A stretch of DNA of 64,000 bases from Micromonospora sp. PLK6-60 (GCF_019890675.1 NZ_JAIOAA010000003.1:62001-126000); one strand, 5' to 3'. Positions 25,705 through 34,872 are shown, counted from the first letter of the stretch. Notes: generated by a model from the sequence alone, not told the origin. Numbers and translations are program-made.

Positions 25705-25744
25705 GTGATACCTCAGAGTCATCAAAATACCTGTGAGGTATCAC
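25705..25744. promoter_or_regulatory. Orphan operator-like inverted repeat between convergent genes
   Basis: GTGATACCTCA (25705-25715) and TGAGGTATCAC (25734-25744) are perfect 11-bp arms around an AT-rich 18-base spacer. Nested within is a second palindrome, ATACCTGTGAGGTAT. This is a binding-site architecture with three half-sites, yet no gene starts beside it: both flanking genes end here. Confidence 0.5.
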
Positions 25745-25800
25745 GGCCGAAGAGATGTCGCGCCCCGGCCCGCGACACGCCCGGGCCGGCACCGGGCCGG

Positions 25801-26481
25801 TCAGGTGGAGAGGTCGACCTCTTCCCAGCCCGGCGGCTCGTCGTGGTACGGCCCGCGCAGCATCACCGCCCACTCCAGCGCCCACCGCCGCTGGCCGATG
25901 GCGTTCGCGTCGACCAGTCCGGGCACCGGCCGGCCCGCCTCCTCCAGCTCCAGGTACGCCCAGTCCAGGCAGTAGTGCAGGTCGAGCAGGGCGGCGGCGT
26001 CGGCGGGATGCTGCGGGGCGGCCAGGATCCGGGCCCGCCAGTGGTCGAAGGTCTCCCCCGCGGCGATGTTCGGCAGCCGCTCGACCAACCGCTCGTCCAC
26101 CGGGACCGTCGGGTCGAGCAGCTTGGTCAGCCCGAGGACCCAGGCCAGCGAGAAGAGCGCGTCGTGGTGCAGCACGAACGAGCGATGGTCGCCCTTGCCG
26201 CCCATCACGAACTCCCACTCGGGCGGGGTGACCATCTCCATCAGGTGCGAGTGGAGCAACCAGTTCACCGCCGCCTGCGGTGGCATCCCGAAGCAGCGGG
26301 CCATGATCAGCTGCAACACCGCGATCCGGGCCTCGATCTCCCGGGTCGGGCGCAGCTCGATCTCGTCACCCGGCTCCCACACCAGCGGGAACTGGCCGGG
26401 CGGCAGCGGCAGGCCCAGCCGGACGAGTTCCTCCAGGCTCGCCTCACGGACGGCCCGCGGGTCGGGGGCGGGTACTAGCAC
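25801..26481 (-). CDS. DUF4272 domain protein
   Basis: 226 residues from GTG 26481 (VLVPAPDPRAVREASLEELVRLGLP). The pattern ARIAVLQLIMARCFGMPPQA, NWLLHSHLMEMVTPPEWEF, DALFSLAWVLGLTK and ALLDLHYCLDWAYLELEE matches DUF4272, an alpha-helical family of unknown function. Start choice is uncertain: no strong Shine-Dalgarno, but a TATTCT -10-like box (26542-26537) lies upstream and further upstream sequence is low-complexity. It follows deoA on the same strand with a 310-base gap. Confidence 0.75.
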   Translation of the reverse strand: MLVPAPDPRAVREASLEELVRLGLPLPPGQFPLVWEPGDEIELRPTREIEARIAVLQLIMARCFGMPPQAAVNWLLHSHLMEMVTPPEWEFVMGGKGDHRSFVLHHDALFSLAWVLGLTKLLDPTVPVDERLVERLPNIAAGETFDHWRARILAAPQHPADAAALLDLHYCLDWAYLELEEAGRPVPGLVDANAIGQRRWALEWAVMLRGPYHDEPPGWEEVDLST

Positions 26482-26587
26482 GGTCGGTCCTGTCTGCTCG
26501 CGTCGGCGCGGCGCCGGTCGGTCCCCCTGGCCAGGGAGAATAGCGGCTTCCCGGGGCAACCGGCAGCCCGCCCCGGGTACTACCGGG

Positions 26588-26689
26588 GCCGCCGGGCGAA
26601 CGCCCGGGGCACCCCGGCCCACCCGCCCGAAGGCCGCCGGGCGAACGCCCCGGGCACCCCGGCCCACCCGCCCGAAGGCCGCCGGGCGG
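26588..26689. repeat. 45-bp direct repeat, 2.3 copies
   Basis: Units start at 26588 and 26633 and are identical except around CGCCCGGGGC versus CGCCCCGGGC; a partial third begins at 26678. The period is a multiple of three but the repeat lies outside any supported coding region. Confidence 0.85.
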
Positions 26690-26756
26690 CGGCCGTTGCT
26701 CGCCCGCATCGCCCGCGACCCGCCGGTGGGGCCACGCGTTGATGGCGTACGGGCGG

Positions 26757-26791
26757 CCCGCCCCCGGTGCGCCCGGTGCCGGCCGGGCGGG
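26757..26791 (-). terminator. Possible terminator of deoA
   Basis: Arms CCCGCCC (26757-26763) and GGGCGGG (26785-26791) directly adjoin the deoA stop codon; the loop is 21 bases. Weak by itself. Confidence 0.35.
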
Positions 26792-28072
26792 TCAGCCGAC
26801 CCGCTCGATGACCAGGGGCTTGCGCTCCGGCGCGGCCGGCGCGACGGTGACCGCGCGCGCCGCGTCGGCAAGCGCGGCGGGGATCCGGCCGGCGTCCTCG
26901 GCGCGCAGCTCGTAGAGCGGGTCGCCGGCGCGTACCGGGTCGCCCGGGCGCTTGTGCAGCACCACCCCGGCCGGGATGCTCACCGGGTCCTCCTTGCGGG
27001 CCCGGCCGGCGCCGAGCCGCCAGGCGGCCACCCCCATGGCGTACGCGTCGATCGCTGCGACGAAGCCGTCCGACTCGGCCCGGACGACCTCGACCTCGGG
27101 CGCGGTCGGCAGCGGGGCGTCCGGGTCGCCGCCCTGGGCGCGGATCATCCGCCGCCACGAGTCCATGGCCCGCCCGTCGCGCAGCGCCGCCGCCGGGTCG
27201 GCGTCCGGCAGGCCGGCCGCGGCCAGCATCTCCCGGGCCAGCGCCAGGGTCAGCTCCACCACGTCGGCCGGTCCCCCGCCGGCCAGCACCTCGACCGACT
27301 CGGTCACCTCGACGGCGTTGCCGATGGTCAGGCCGAGCGGGGTGGACATGTCGGTGAGCAGGGCCACCGTCCGCACGCCGTGCGCGCCGCCCAGCTCGAC
27401 CATGGTCCGGGCCAGCTCGCGGGCGTCGTCGACGTTCTTCATGAAGGCGCCGGTGCCGACCTTGACGTCGAGCACCAGCGCCCCGGTGCCCTCGGCGATC
27501 TTCTTGCTCATGATCGAGCTGGCGATCAGCGGGATCGCCTCGACGGTGCCGGTGACGTCGCGCAGCGCGTACAGCTTGCGGTCGGCCGGGGCGAGGCCCT
27601 CGCCGGCCGCGCAGATCACCGCGCCCACGTCGCGCAGCTGGGCGATGAACTCGACGTTGCTCAGCGCGGCCCGCCAGCCGGGCACGGACTCCAGCTTGTC
27701 CAGCGTGCCGCCGGTGTGCCCGAGGCCGCGACCGCTCAGCTGCGGCACCGCCGCACCGCAGGCCGCGACCAGCGGGGTCAACGGCAGGGTGATCTTGTCG
27801 CCGACGCCGCCGGTGGAGTGCTTGTCGACGGTCGGCCGGGACACCGGGGACAGGTCCAGCCGCTCGCCGCTGGCGATCATCGCGGCGGTCCACCGGGCGA
27901 TCTCTTGCGCGCTCATGCCGCGCAGCAGGATCGCCATGGCCAGCGCGGCCATCTGCTCGTCTGCCACCAGCCCCCGGGTGTACGCGTCGACCACCCAGTC
28001 GATCTGGGCGTCGCTCAGCACACCCCCGTCGCGCTTCGCCCGAATGACATCAACCGCCGCAAATCCACTCAC
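26792..28072 (-). CDS. deoA: Thymidine phosphorylase
   Basis: 426 residues, full length. The N-terminus FAAVDVIRAKRDGG, the phosphate loop DKHSTGGVGDK, GRGLGHTGGTLDKLE, SSIMSKKIAEG and KVGTGAFMK are diagnostic of pyrimidine-nucleoside phosphorylases. It converts thymidine or deoxyuridine plus phosphate to the base and deoxyribose 1-phosphate. GTG start at 28072. It follows cdd on the same strand, separated by a large hairpin (28149-28222). The product reaches DeoC after mutase action, linking this gene to the operon at the left edge. Confidence 0.95.
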   Translation of the reverse strand: MSGFAAVDVIRAKRDGGVLSDAQIDWVVDAYTRGLVADEQMAALAMAILLRGMSAQEIARWTAAMIASGERLDLSPVSRPTVDKHSTGGVGDKITLPLTPLVAACGAAVPQLSGRGLGHTGGTLDKLESVPGWRAALSNVEFIAQLRDVGAVICAAGEGLAPADRKLYALRDVTGTVEAIPLIASSIMSKKIAEGTGALVLDVKVGTGAFMKNVDDARELARTMVELGGAHGVRTVALLTDMSTPLGLTIGNAVEVTESVEVLAGGGPADVVELTLALAREMLAAAGLPDADPAAALRDGRAMDSWRRMIRAQGGDPDAPLPTAPEVEVVRAESDGFVAAIDAYAMGVAAWRLGAGRARKEDPVSIPAGVVLHKRPGDPVRAGDPLYELRAEDAGRIPAALADAARAVTVAPAAPERKPLVIERVG

Positions 28073-28148
28073 CGTCGAGTTCCCATCAATAGCTCAGATA
28101 TCAACATCAGGCACGATCGCCGCACGGACCGACGGTCCTGACCACGAC

Positions 28149-28222
28149 GGGCTCGGGCCGACCGTCCCCGGCGGAGGGATCAAGCCTGACCGCCCGGAGC
28201 CGGGGACGGTCGGCCCGAGCCC
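28149..28222 (-). repeat. Hairpin element with conserved 29-nt loop, copy 2
   Basis: Perfect 23-bp arms at 28149-28171 and 28200-28222 enclose a 28-base loop. Bases 28171-28199 are the exact reverse complement of 3027-3055, while the stems are different. Relative to the upstream gene (cdd, leftward) the loop has the same orientation as copy 1 relative to the deoC operon. It starts 6 bases after the cdd stop and ends 76 bases before deoA. Confidence 0.8.
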
Positions 28223-28228
28223 CAACGC

Positions 28229-28936
28229 TCAAGCACCAGACCAACGAACCGGGATCTCCAACGGAGGCTCCCCCTCACCGGCCCAGAAGATCGTGCCCGA
28301 CGCGTCCACCACCACCACCCGCGGCGTCCGCGCCAGCCCCCAGGTGATCGCCTCGGCCGGGTCGTCCCAGCTCGGCCCCTCCTCCAGCACCCCGGTCTCG
28401 GCCCCGGCGTCGTCGCCCGCCGACCGTTCCCAGTACGCCGTCCAGACCTGCTGCCCGGCGGAGAGGTCGGGGTGCACGAACACGGTGCCCCGGCCGCGCC
28501 AGGCGGCCAGCCGGTCCGGCACCACCGGCACCGGCGCCTCGCCGGTCACCGCCTCCAGGTCGGCCACGTCGAAGGCGTGCGGCAGCAGCTCGGCCATCCG
28601 CAGCGGGCCGCCCCTGGCCTCGATCAGGCATTCCGGGCCGCCCTGCTCCCAGAGCAGCTGCCGGCACCGGCCGCACGGCATCAGCGGCTCGCCGGTGGCG
28701 TCGACGCAGGAGAGCGCGACGATCCGGCCGCCGCCGGTGGCGTGCAGCGAGGAGACCACGCCGCACTCGGCGCAGAGCACCACCCCGTACGCGGCGTTCT
28801 CCACGTTGCAGCCGACCACCACCCGACCGTCGTCGACCAGCGCCGCCGCCCCCACCGGGAACTTGGAGTACGGGACGTACGCGTGCCGCATCACCTCGGT
28901 GGCGGCGGCCCGCAGCCGCTCCCAGTCGATCTCCAT
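28229..28936 (-). CDS. cdd: Cytidine deaminase with C-terminal extension
   Basis: 235 residues. The first ~130 are a complete cytidine deaminase: YSKFPVGAA, catalytic CNVENAAYG...LCAECGV, and the zinc cysteines in MPCGRCRQLL. Usual length is ~130, so ~100 residues are extra (from about residue 135, including GTVFVHPDLSAGQQVWTAYWE and PRVVVVDASGTIFWAGEG). The extension is unrecognised. It deaminates cytidine and deoxycytidine to uridines. ATG 28936 is chosen for GGGAGA 5 bases upstream; ATG 28948 has none. It sits between the nucleoside importer and deoA. Confidence 0.92.
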   Translation of the reverse strand: MEIDWERLRAAATEVMRHAYVPYSKFPVGAAALVDDGRVVVGCNVENAAYGVVLCAECGVVSSLHATGGGRIVALSCVDATGEPLMPCGRCRQLLWEQGGPECLIEARGGPLRMAELLPHAFDVADLEAVTGEAPVPVVPDRLAAWRGRGTVFVHPDLSAGQQVWTAYWERSAGDDAGAETGVLEEGPSWDDPAEAITWGLARTPRVVVVDASGTIFWAGEGEPPLEIPVRWSGA

Positions 28937-28995
28937 CACGTCTCCCATTCTGCCCAATTCACGCTGATCGGTCGGGCAGCGGCCCGGAGACGACG

Positions 28996-29026
28996 GTGCC
29001 CGGCGGGGTCCGATCCCGCCGGGCAC
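28996..29026 (-). terminator. Hairpin between the importer genes and cdd
   Basis: Perfect 12-bp arms GTGCCCGGCGGG / CCCGCCGGGCAC with a 7-base loop, starting 16 bases after the permease stop. It could separate importer and enzyme transcripts or lower downstream expression. Confidence 0.65.
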
Positions 29027-29041
29027 GTGCGTCGCGGACCG

Positions 29042-30322
29042 TCAGCCCTTGATGTACGGCTTGCCGTCGGCGGCCGGGGCGCGCACCCGACCGACCAGCC
29101 CGGCCACCGCCAGGATCGTCGCCAGGTACGGCAGCATGGCCAGGAACTGGCTGGGGATGCTGCTGCCGATCGCGCCCAGATACGTGGCGAGCTGGTCGGC
29201 GAAGCCGAAGAAGAGCGCCGCGAGCAGCGCCCCGGTCGGGCTCCACCGGCCGAAGATCAGCGCGGCCAGGGCGATGAAGCCCTTACCGCCGATCATGTTC
29301 TTGGTGAACGAGTAGAGCGCCAGCGTGTAGGAGGCGCCACCGATGCCGGCGACCACTCCGGCCAGCAGCACGTTGCGGTAGCGCACGGCCAGCACCCGGA
29401 CGCCGAGGGTGTCGGCGGCGGTCGGGTGCTCACCCACCGAGCGGGTCCGCAGGCCCCACCGGGTCCGGAACAGCGCGATGTGGATCACCAGCACCAGCAG
29501 CAGGCCCAGGTAGAGGAAGATGTTGCCGCGGAACAGTGCCGGCCCGAGCACCGGGATGTCCTTGAGCAGCGGAATGTCCCAGCTGCCGAACCGGGGCGCG
29601 CTGTTGTATTTCTGCGCGTCGGTCTGCATCAGCCGCTCGTAGAGGAAGCCGGTGACGCCGACCGCGAGCAGGTTGAGCACCACGCCGATCACCACCTGGT
29701 CTACCAGGTAACGGATGGCGAAGACGGCCAGCAGCAGCGAGATGAACGCGCCGCCGATCGCCGCGGCGACCAGCCCGACCCAGACGTTGCCGGTGATGCT
29801 GCCGAACAGGGCGCCGGAGAAGGCGCCCATCAGCAGCTGGCCCTCGATCGCGACGTTGACCACGCCGGAGCGCTCGCAGAGCACCCCGGCCAGCGCGCCG
29901 AAGATCAGCGGTAGGGCCAGGAAGAAGGTGCCCCGCACGATGTTGACCAGCGGCATGAAGTTCTGCCCGGCGGGGGCGGCGGAGACCTGCCAGCACAGGA
30001 AGCTCAGCACGAAGCCGAGGATGCCGACGCCGAGCAGCAGGGTGAACCAGCGCTTCGGCACCCCGGCGAGCAGGGCGGCGCCGGCCGCCGCACCGATGAT
30101 CCCGAACAGGATCGCGCCGACCGTGCCGTTGATCTCCAGCGCGGCGCCGGCCGCGTCCTCGCTGAGCGTGAACCGGGCCTGCTCGCCGGTGGCGAGCGAG
30201 CCGAACAGGCCGGCCGCGAGCAGACCCAGGGCCAGCAGCAGCGCGCCGACCTTGCGGTCGCGGGTCCAGAAGCCGGTCTCCACGGGGGCGACGGCGATGT
30301 CAGGGACAGCCATGGTGGACAT
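29042..30322 (-). CDS. Nucleoside ABC transporter permease (NupQ-type)
   Basis: 426 residues, about ten hydrophobic segments, BPD_transp_2 family: VLCERSGVVNVAIEGQLLMG and FGRWSPTGALLAALFFG are typical of the second permease of BMP-dependent nucleoside importers. The N-terminal ~100 residues carry extra helices compared with the minimal family. Translation starts at ATG 30322, 3 bases after the other permease stop, so coupling is likely. With its partner it forms the channel for nucleosides delivered by the lipoprotein at 33526-34611. Confidence 0.9.
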   Translation of the reverse strand: MSTMAVPDIAVAPVETGFWTRDRKVGALLLALGLLAAGLFGSLATGEQARFTLSEDAAGAALEINGTVGAILFGIIGAAAGAALLAGVPKRWFTLLLGVGILGFVLSFLCWQVSAAPAGQNFMPLVNIVRGTFFLALPLIFGALAGVLCERSGVVNVAIEGQLLMGAFSGALFGSITGNVWVGLVAAAIGGAFISLLLAVFAIRYLVDQVVIGVVLNLLAVGVTGFLYERLMQTDAQKYNSAPRFGSWDIPLLKDIPVLGPALFRGNIFLYLGLLLVLVIHIALFRTRWGLRTRSVGEHPTAADTLGVRVLAVRYRNVLLAGVVAGIGGASYTLALYSFTKNMIGGKGFIALAALIFGRWSPTGALLAALFFGFADQLATYLGAIGSSIPSQFLAMLPYLATILAVAGLVGRVRAPAADGKPYIKG

Positions 30323-30325
30323 CGG

Positions 30326-31684
30326 TCACCAGCCCTTCGCCAGGCTCGTCTGCAGCCGCGCCGCGCGCGCGGCCCGGAGCCGGAAGATCGCCTTTACCAG
30401 GGCCGGTGCGGCGATGAAGATGACGATCAGCGCCTGGAGCACGGTGACCAGCTCCAGCGAGATGCCCGAGTACGACTGCATCCGGTTGCCGCCGGCCTGC
30501 AGCGCCCCGAAGAGCAGCGCCGCCAGCAGCACGCCCCAGGGCTTCACCCGCCCGAGCAGGGCGACCAGGATGCCGTCGAAGCCGATCTGCGCGACCACCT
30601 GCGGGGTGAGCGCGTCGGCGGTGGAGCCGAGCACCATGTTGGCGCCGCCGAGACCGGCCAGCGCGCCGGCGATCACCATGATCAGCACGTACGTCCGGGT
30701 CACGCTGATGCCCGCGGTGCGGGCGGCGTCCGGGTTGGCGCCGACCGCGCGCAGTTCGAAGCCGAACGTGGAGCGGTTGAGCAGCCAGGCCACGAACCAG
30801 GTGGCCAGCACCGCGAGCAGGATGCCGGCGTGCACCCGCAGCCCGCTGCCGAGCAGCCGGGGCAGCTGGGCGGAGGAGTCCACCGCCCGGCTGATGGCGT
30901 CGGCGCGGTCCGCATTCTGCACCCAGCTCTGCACGATGATCCAGGACAGGAAGTAGATCGCCACGTAGTTGAGCATGATCGTGTTGATCACCTCGTGGGC
31001 GCCGGTGCGCGCCTTGAGGATGCCCGGGATGAAACCCCAGAGCGCGCCGCCGACGGCACCGGCGAGCACGGCCACCAGCAGGTGCAGCACCGGCGGCAGC
31101 GGCAGCAGGAAGCCGGCCAGCGCGGCGAGGACGACGCCGATGATGGCCTGGCCCTGGGCGCCGATGTTGAACAGGCCGCCGCGGAACGCCAGCGCCACCG
31201 ACAGGCCGGTGAACGCCAGCGGCGCGGTGTAGGTGAGTGTCTCCGAGAGCGGCCCGAGCACCGCCTGCCAGCCGGCCTCGCCGTTGAGCCAGTCGGAGAA
31301 GGCCTGCGGGTCGAAGACCGCGCCCTTGAACAGGTTCGCGTACGCCTCGCTGACCACCGACCAGCTGGCGTTCAGCGCGTCCGCCGGCCGGGCGGTGATG
31401 TAGCCGTAGGTGGCCAGCACCTCCGGGTCGGAGACGATGATCAGGATGGCGCCGATGGCCATCGCCAGCACCAGCGCCAGCACGGTGACCGTGACGGTGT
31501 TGGCCGCCCAGAGGTTCTCCAGGAAGGTACGCCCCAGCGAGGGCCGCGCCTCGGCCTCGTCGGGCTTCCGCGCGGTGGCCGTCGGGGCGGTGGCCTGGTC
31601 GGCGTTGCCCACCGCGTTCTGCTCCGCCTGCGCCTCGGTCGCCGGCTCCTTGTCCGGCGAGCCCGCGGGTGGATTCGTCGTCAT
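30326..31684 (-). CDS. Nucleoside ABC transporter permease (NupP-type)
   Basis: 452 residues. A charged, probably cytosolic N-terminus (about 1-55) precedes multiple helices with the family segments [44 protein letters not shown] and [16 protein letters not shown]. First permease of the importer. Its ATG overlaps the ATPase stop (31681-31684, ATGA). Substrate is inferred to be nucleosides from the BMP lipoprotein and the adjacent cdd and deoA. Confidence 0.9.
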   Translation of the reverse strand: MTTNPPAGSPDKEPATEAQAEQNAVGNADQATAPTATARKPDEAEARPSLGRTFLENLWAANTVTVTVLALVLAMAIGAILIIVSDPEVLATYGYITARPADALNASWSVVSEAYANLFKGAVFDPQAFSDWLNGEAGWQAVLGPLSETLTYTAPLAFTGLSVALAFRGGLFNIGAQGQAIIGVVLAALAGFLLPLPPVLHLLVAVLAGAVGGALWGFIPGILKARTGAHEVINTIMLNYVAIYFLSWIIVQSWVQNADRADAISRAVDSSAQLPRLLGSGLRVHAGILLAVLATWFVAWLLNRSTFGFELRAVGANPDAARTAGISVTRTYVLIMVIAGALAGLGGANMVLGSTADALTPQVVAQIGFDGILVALLGRVKPWGVLLAALLFGALQAGGNRMQSYSGISLELVTVLQALIVIFIAAPALVKAIFRLRAARAARLQTSLAKGW

Positions 31685-33321
31685 GCCTCGTCCTTGCTGC
31701 CTGGGCCCGCGGCGGCCGGCGGGACGTCGCCGGGCTCGCTGGTCGGGCCGGTGCCACCGGCGGGGGCGGCGTCGGTCGCGTCACCCGCGGTCGACGCGTC
31801 CGCGTCGCCGGGCGAGTCGGGGGTGATGCCGGCCATCAGCAGGCCGATCTCCTCGCGGGGGGTGTCCGGGCCGACGATGCCGATGATCCGGCCGCGGTAC
31901 ATCACCGCGATCCGGTCGGCCAGCCCGATCACCTCGTCCAGCTCACTGGAGACCACCATGACGGCGGTGCCGATGTCCCGTTCCCGGATGACCCGGCTGT
32001 GGATGAACTCGATCGAGCCGACGTCCACGCCCCGGGTGGGCTGGGCGGCGATGAAGAGCTTCAGCGGCCGGGACAGCTCCCGGGCCACGATCACCTTCTG
32101 CTGGTTGCCGCCGGAGAGCGTGCCCACCGCCGCGTCCGCCGACGAGGTACGGACGTCGAACTGCTCGATCCGCTCCTTCGCCGACTTTGCGATGGCGTCC
32201 GGCTTCAGCGACAGGCCCTTGCCGAACGGCGGCCGGTCGTAGATGTCCAGCACCAGGTTCTCCGCCACGGAGAACTCCTTGACCAGGCCGTCGACGCTGC
32301 GGTCCTCGGGCACGTAGCCGACCCCGGCGCGGAGCACCTTCTTGGTGGGCCAGCCGTGCACGGCCGCGCCGTCGAGCGTGACCGTGCCGGCGAGCACCGG
32401 GCGCAGGCCCATGATCGCCTCGATCAGCTCGGTCTGGCCGTTGCCCTGCACGCCCGCGACGCCGAGCACCTCGCCCGCGTGCACGGTGAGGTCGATGCCG
32501 TCCACCGCGCGTACGCCCCGGTCGTCGTCGACGACCAGCCCGGCGAGCTCCAGGATCGGCTTGCCCGGGGTGGCCGGCTTCTTGTCCACGGTCAGCCGCA
32601 CGTTGCGGCCCACCATCAGCGCGGCCAGCTCGTCCCGGCTCGCGTCGGGGGAGGCGGTGCCGACGGTCTTCCCGCGCCGGATCACGGTGATCCGGTCGGC
32701 GATGGCCTTGACCTCGCCGAGCTTGTGGGTGATGAAGACGATCGACTTGCCGGCCGCCTTGAGTGACCGCATGACCGTCAGCAGTTCCTCGGTCTCCTGC
32801 GGGGTGAGCACCGCGGTCGGCTCGTCCAGGATCAGCAGGTCGACGTCGCGGGTGAGCGCCTTGACGATCTCCACCCGTTGCTGGATGCCGACCGGCAGGT
32901 CCTCGATCACCGCGTCCGGGTCGACCCGCAGGTTGTACCGCTCGGAGACCTCGGCCACCTCGCGGCGGGCCCGGCGGCGGTCGAGGAAGCCGGCGATGCC
33001 GCCCTTGACCTGCTCGGCGCCGAGCATGACGTTCTCCGCCACGGTGAACACCGGCACCAGCATGAAGTGCTGGTGCACCATGCCGATCCCGGCCGCGATC
33101 GCGTCCGACGGGCCCTTCAGCTTCAGCGGCGCGCCGTCGACCAGGATCTCGCCCTCGTCGGGCTGGTAGAGCCCGTACAGGACGTTCATCAGGGTGGACT
33201 TGCCGGCGCCGTTCTCGCCGAGCAGGGCGTGGATCTCTCCAGGCTCCACCGTCAGGTCGATGTGGTCGTTGGCGACCAGATCACCGAACCGCTTGGTGAT
33301 GCCGCGCAGTTCGAGTCTCAG
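31681..33321 (-). CDS. Nucleoside ABC transporter ATP-binding protein (two ATPase domains)
   Basis: About 546 residues with two ABC domains. Domain 1 has Walker [10 protein letters not shown] and [14 protein letters not shown]; domain 2 has [15 protein letters not shown] in place of a consensus P-loop, with LSGGNQQKV and the switch following, as in RbsA/NupO proteins. A charged, acidic C-terminal tail follows. No ATG, GTG or TTG lies near the conserved [11 protein letters not shown] start; CTG at 33321 has an ideal AGGAGG five bases away, so I choose it. GTG 33378 is possible but lacks a ribosome site. Confidence 0.88.
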   Translation of the reverse strand: MRLELRGITKRFGDLVANDHIDLTVEPGEIHALLGENGAGKSTLMNVLYGLYQPDEGEILVDGAPLKLKGPSDAIAAGIGMVHQHFMLVPVFTVAENVMLGAEQVKGGIAGFLDRRRARREVAEVSERYNLRVDPDAVIEDLPVGIQQRVEIVKALTRDVDLLILDEPTAVLTPQETEELLTVMRSLKAAGKSIVFITHKLGEVKAIADRITVIRRGKTVGTASPDASRDELAALMVGRNVRLTVDKKPATPGKPILELAGLVVDDDRGVRAVDGIDLTVHAGEVLGVAGVQGNGQTELIEAIMGLRPVLAGTVTLDGAAVHGWPTKKVLRAGVGYVPEDRSVDGLVKEFSVAENLVLDIYDRPPFGKGLSLKPDAIAKSAKERIEQFDVRTSSADAAVGTLSGGNQQKVIVARELSRPLKLFIAAQPTRGVDVGSIEFIHSRVIRERDIGTAVMVVSSELDEVIGLADRIAVMYRGRIIGIVGPDTPREEIGLLMAGITPDSPGDADASTAGDATDAAPAGGTGPTSEPGDVPPAAAGPGSKDEA

Positions 33322-33413
33322 CGCAACCTCCTGGAGTGCGAGCGGATGGTGCAGCGTAGCGGCTGCTCCGCCGGCCACCGCGACGGGTGGGTGCTGGGGG
33401 AATGGAAGGTGAA

Positions 33414-33462
33414 CCGGCCGCCCCGGTGCCGCGAGGTCTCCCGCGCGGGCCGGGGCGGCCGG
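33414..33462 (-). terminator. Hairpin after the BMP lipoprotein gene
   Basis: Perfect 13-bp arms CCGGCCGCCCCGG / CCGGGGCGGCCGG, loop 23 bases, between the binding-protein gene and the ATPase gene. In binding-protein transporters such stems often give higher expression of the binding protein; that role here is inferred. Confidence 0.6.
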
Positions 33463-33525
33463 ATCGTCACAACTGGTGCCCGCCGGCCCTCGCTGATGAT
33501 CCCATCGCGGGGGGCGGCGGAGCGG

Positions 33526-34611
33526 TCACTTGGTCGGCTGGGCCTTCGAGGTGACCTTGATGGTGCCGGCGGCGATGTCCGCCTTGATCTTCTCGACCTC
33601 GGCCTTCAGCTCGGCCGGGACCTTGCTGTCGAACTCGTGGTACGGGGCGATCGAGACGCCGTTGTTGGCCAGGTCGCCGACGAAGCCGGGCTTGGCCTCG
33701 AGCTTCTCGCCACCGGCGGCCTTGAGTACGGCCTCCTTCACAGCGTCCTTGATGTTCTTGACGACCGTGGTCAGCATGACCGGGCAGTTCTGGGTGGCCT
33801 CACAGCCGTCGGCGTCCACCCAGATGACCGAGTACTTGCCGTTGGAGGCCTGGGCCGCGGCGGTGGTGCCGAGGCCGGCGCCACCGGCGACCGGCATGAT
33901 GATGTCCGCGCCCTGGGCGACCAGGGTGTCGGAGACCTTCTTGCCCTCGTCCTGCTTGCCGAAGTCGTTGGTGAAGGAGCCCTTCTGGGTGTCCTTGTTC
34001 CAACCGAGGACCTGGACGTTCTTGCCCTTGGCCTCGTTGTAGTACGCGACGCCGTCGGCGAAGCCGTCCATGAAGATCGTCACCGGCGGGATCGGCAGAC
34101 CGCCGTAGGTGCCGACCTTGCCGGTCTTGCTCATCCCGGCCGCCAGGTAGCCGGCCTGGAAGGCGGCCTGGGCGGTGTCGAACTGCATCGGGTAGATGTT
34201 GTCCACACCCGGGTTGGCGTCGACGATGCCGAACTGCTGGTCCTTGTGCGTCTCCGCGGCCTTCTTGGTCGCGCCCTCCATCAGGCCACCGACGGCCAGG
34301 ATGAAGTCGCACTTCTGGTTGACGTAGCCGTTGAGGTTGACCTCGTAGTCCGCCTCGGCCTTCGACGCGACGTACTTGGTGGTGATGTCCCCGTTGGCCT
34401 TCTCGGCCTCCTTGAGGCCGGCCCACGCCGAGGTGTTGAACGACTTGTCGTCGATGCCGCCGACGTCGGTCACCATGCAGGCGTTGTACTTCTTGCCGCC
34501 GGTGCTGCCGGCGTTGTCGTCCTTCGGCGCCTCGCCGCACGCGGCAGCGCCGAGCACGAGCCCACCCGCCACGAAGGCGGAGGCGATCCGCATCCCACGC
34601 ACAGTGCGCAA
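33526..34611 (-). CDS. BMP family nucleoside-binding lipoprotein
   Basis: About 361 residues. Signal peptide with lipobox (SAFVAGGLVLGAAACG), then the PnrA/BMP fold: VTDVGGIDDKSFNTSAWAGL, FILAVGGLMEGATKKAA, FGIVDANPG, QAAFQAGYLAAG, GLPIPPV, ADIIMPVAGGAGLGT. BMP proteins bind purine or pyrimidine nucleosides outside the membrane. TTG 34611 is chosen for GGAGA just upstream; ATG 34590 is an alternative with little effect on the signal peptide. Head gene of the leftward importer / cdd / deoA series. Confidence 0.92.
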   Translation of the reverse strand: MRTVRGMRIASAFVAGGLVLGAAACGEAPKDDNAGSTGGKKYNACMVTDVGGIDDKSFNTSAWAGLKEAEKANGDITTKYVASKAEADYEVNLNGYVNQKCDFILAVGGLMEGATKKAAETHKDQQFGIVDANPGVDNIYPMQFDTAQAAFQAGYLAAGMSKTGKVGTYGGLPIPPVTIFMDGFADGVAYYNEAKGKNVQVLGWNKDTQKGSFTNDFGKQDEGKKVSDTLVAQGADIIMPVAGGAGLGTTAAAQASNGKYSVIWVDADGCEATQNCPVMLTTVVKNIKDAVKEAVLKAAGGEKLEAKPGFVGDLANNGVSIAPYHEFDSKVPAELKAEVEKIKADIAAGTIKVTSKAQPTK

Positions 34612-34740
34612 GACGTCTCCTTCCCATTGCACACCGCGCTTGTGCGGTGGCAGCCCTTGAGCCGGCCTGCACTATGCGGCCGCCGGCTGTCCCACGTTAC
34701 GGACGGGAGCGTACGCCCGCGCCCACCCACCGGCCGACAA

Positions 34741-34750
34741 TCGTGCACGA
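34741..34750. promoter_or_regulatory. Palindrome upstream of the nucleoside importer
   Basis: TCGTGCACGA, a perfect 10-bp palindrome with partial extension (CAA ... TTG), lies ~130 bases upstream of the lipoprotein start, next to GTTATCCCTACGTAAC (34763-34778). Candidate operator only. Confidence 0.3.
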
Positions 34751-34872
34751 CTGTTGAGCGCCTGTTATCCCTACGTAACCCTTGGGTGGGCCAGATCACT
34801 TCTCGCGTTTGCCGGATGGCTGCCGGACGTCCGGAACGTCCTTTTCGGCGGCCGTTTCCGCAGCTCGGCGGG

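Larger units (their letters stand above)
26482..26791. other. GC-rich intergenic region with tandem repeat
   Basis: 310 bases between deoA and the DUF4272 gene without a supported gene. It contains a 12-bp palindrome CCCTGGCCAGGG (26525-26536), a TATTCT -10-like box, a 45-bp tandem repeat (26588-26689) and a possible terminator next to deoA. Confidence 0.7.

Noticed and set aside
26588..26689. CRISPR-like array
   Set aside because: Units are contiguous 45-bp direct repeats without unique spacers and there are no cas genes. The 22-bp array at 44444-44542 fails for the same reason.
34801..34860. Rho-independent terminator (GGACGT/ACGTCC followed by TTTT) on the plus strand
   Set aside because: No rightward gene ends here; flanking genes are both leftward, and in that direction the stem lacks a T-run.
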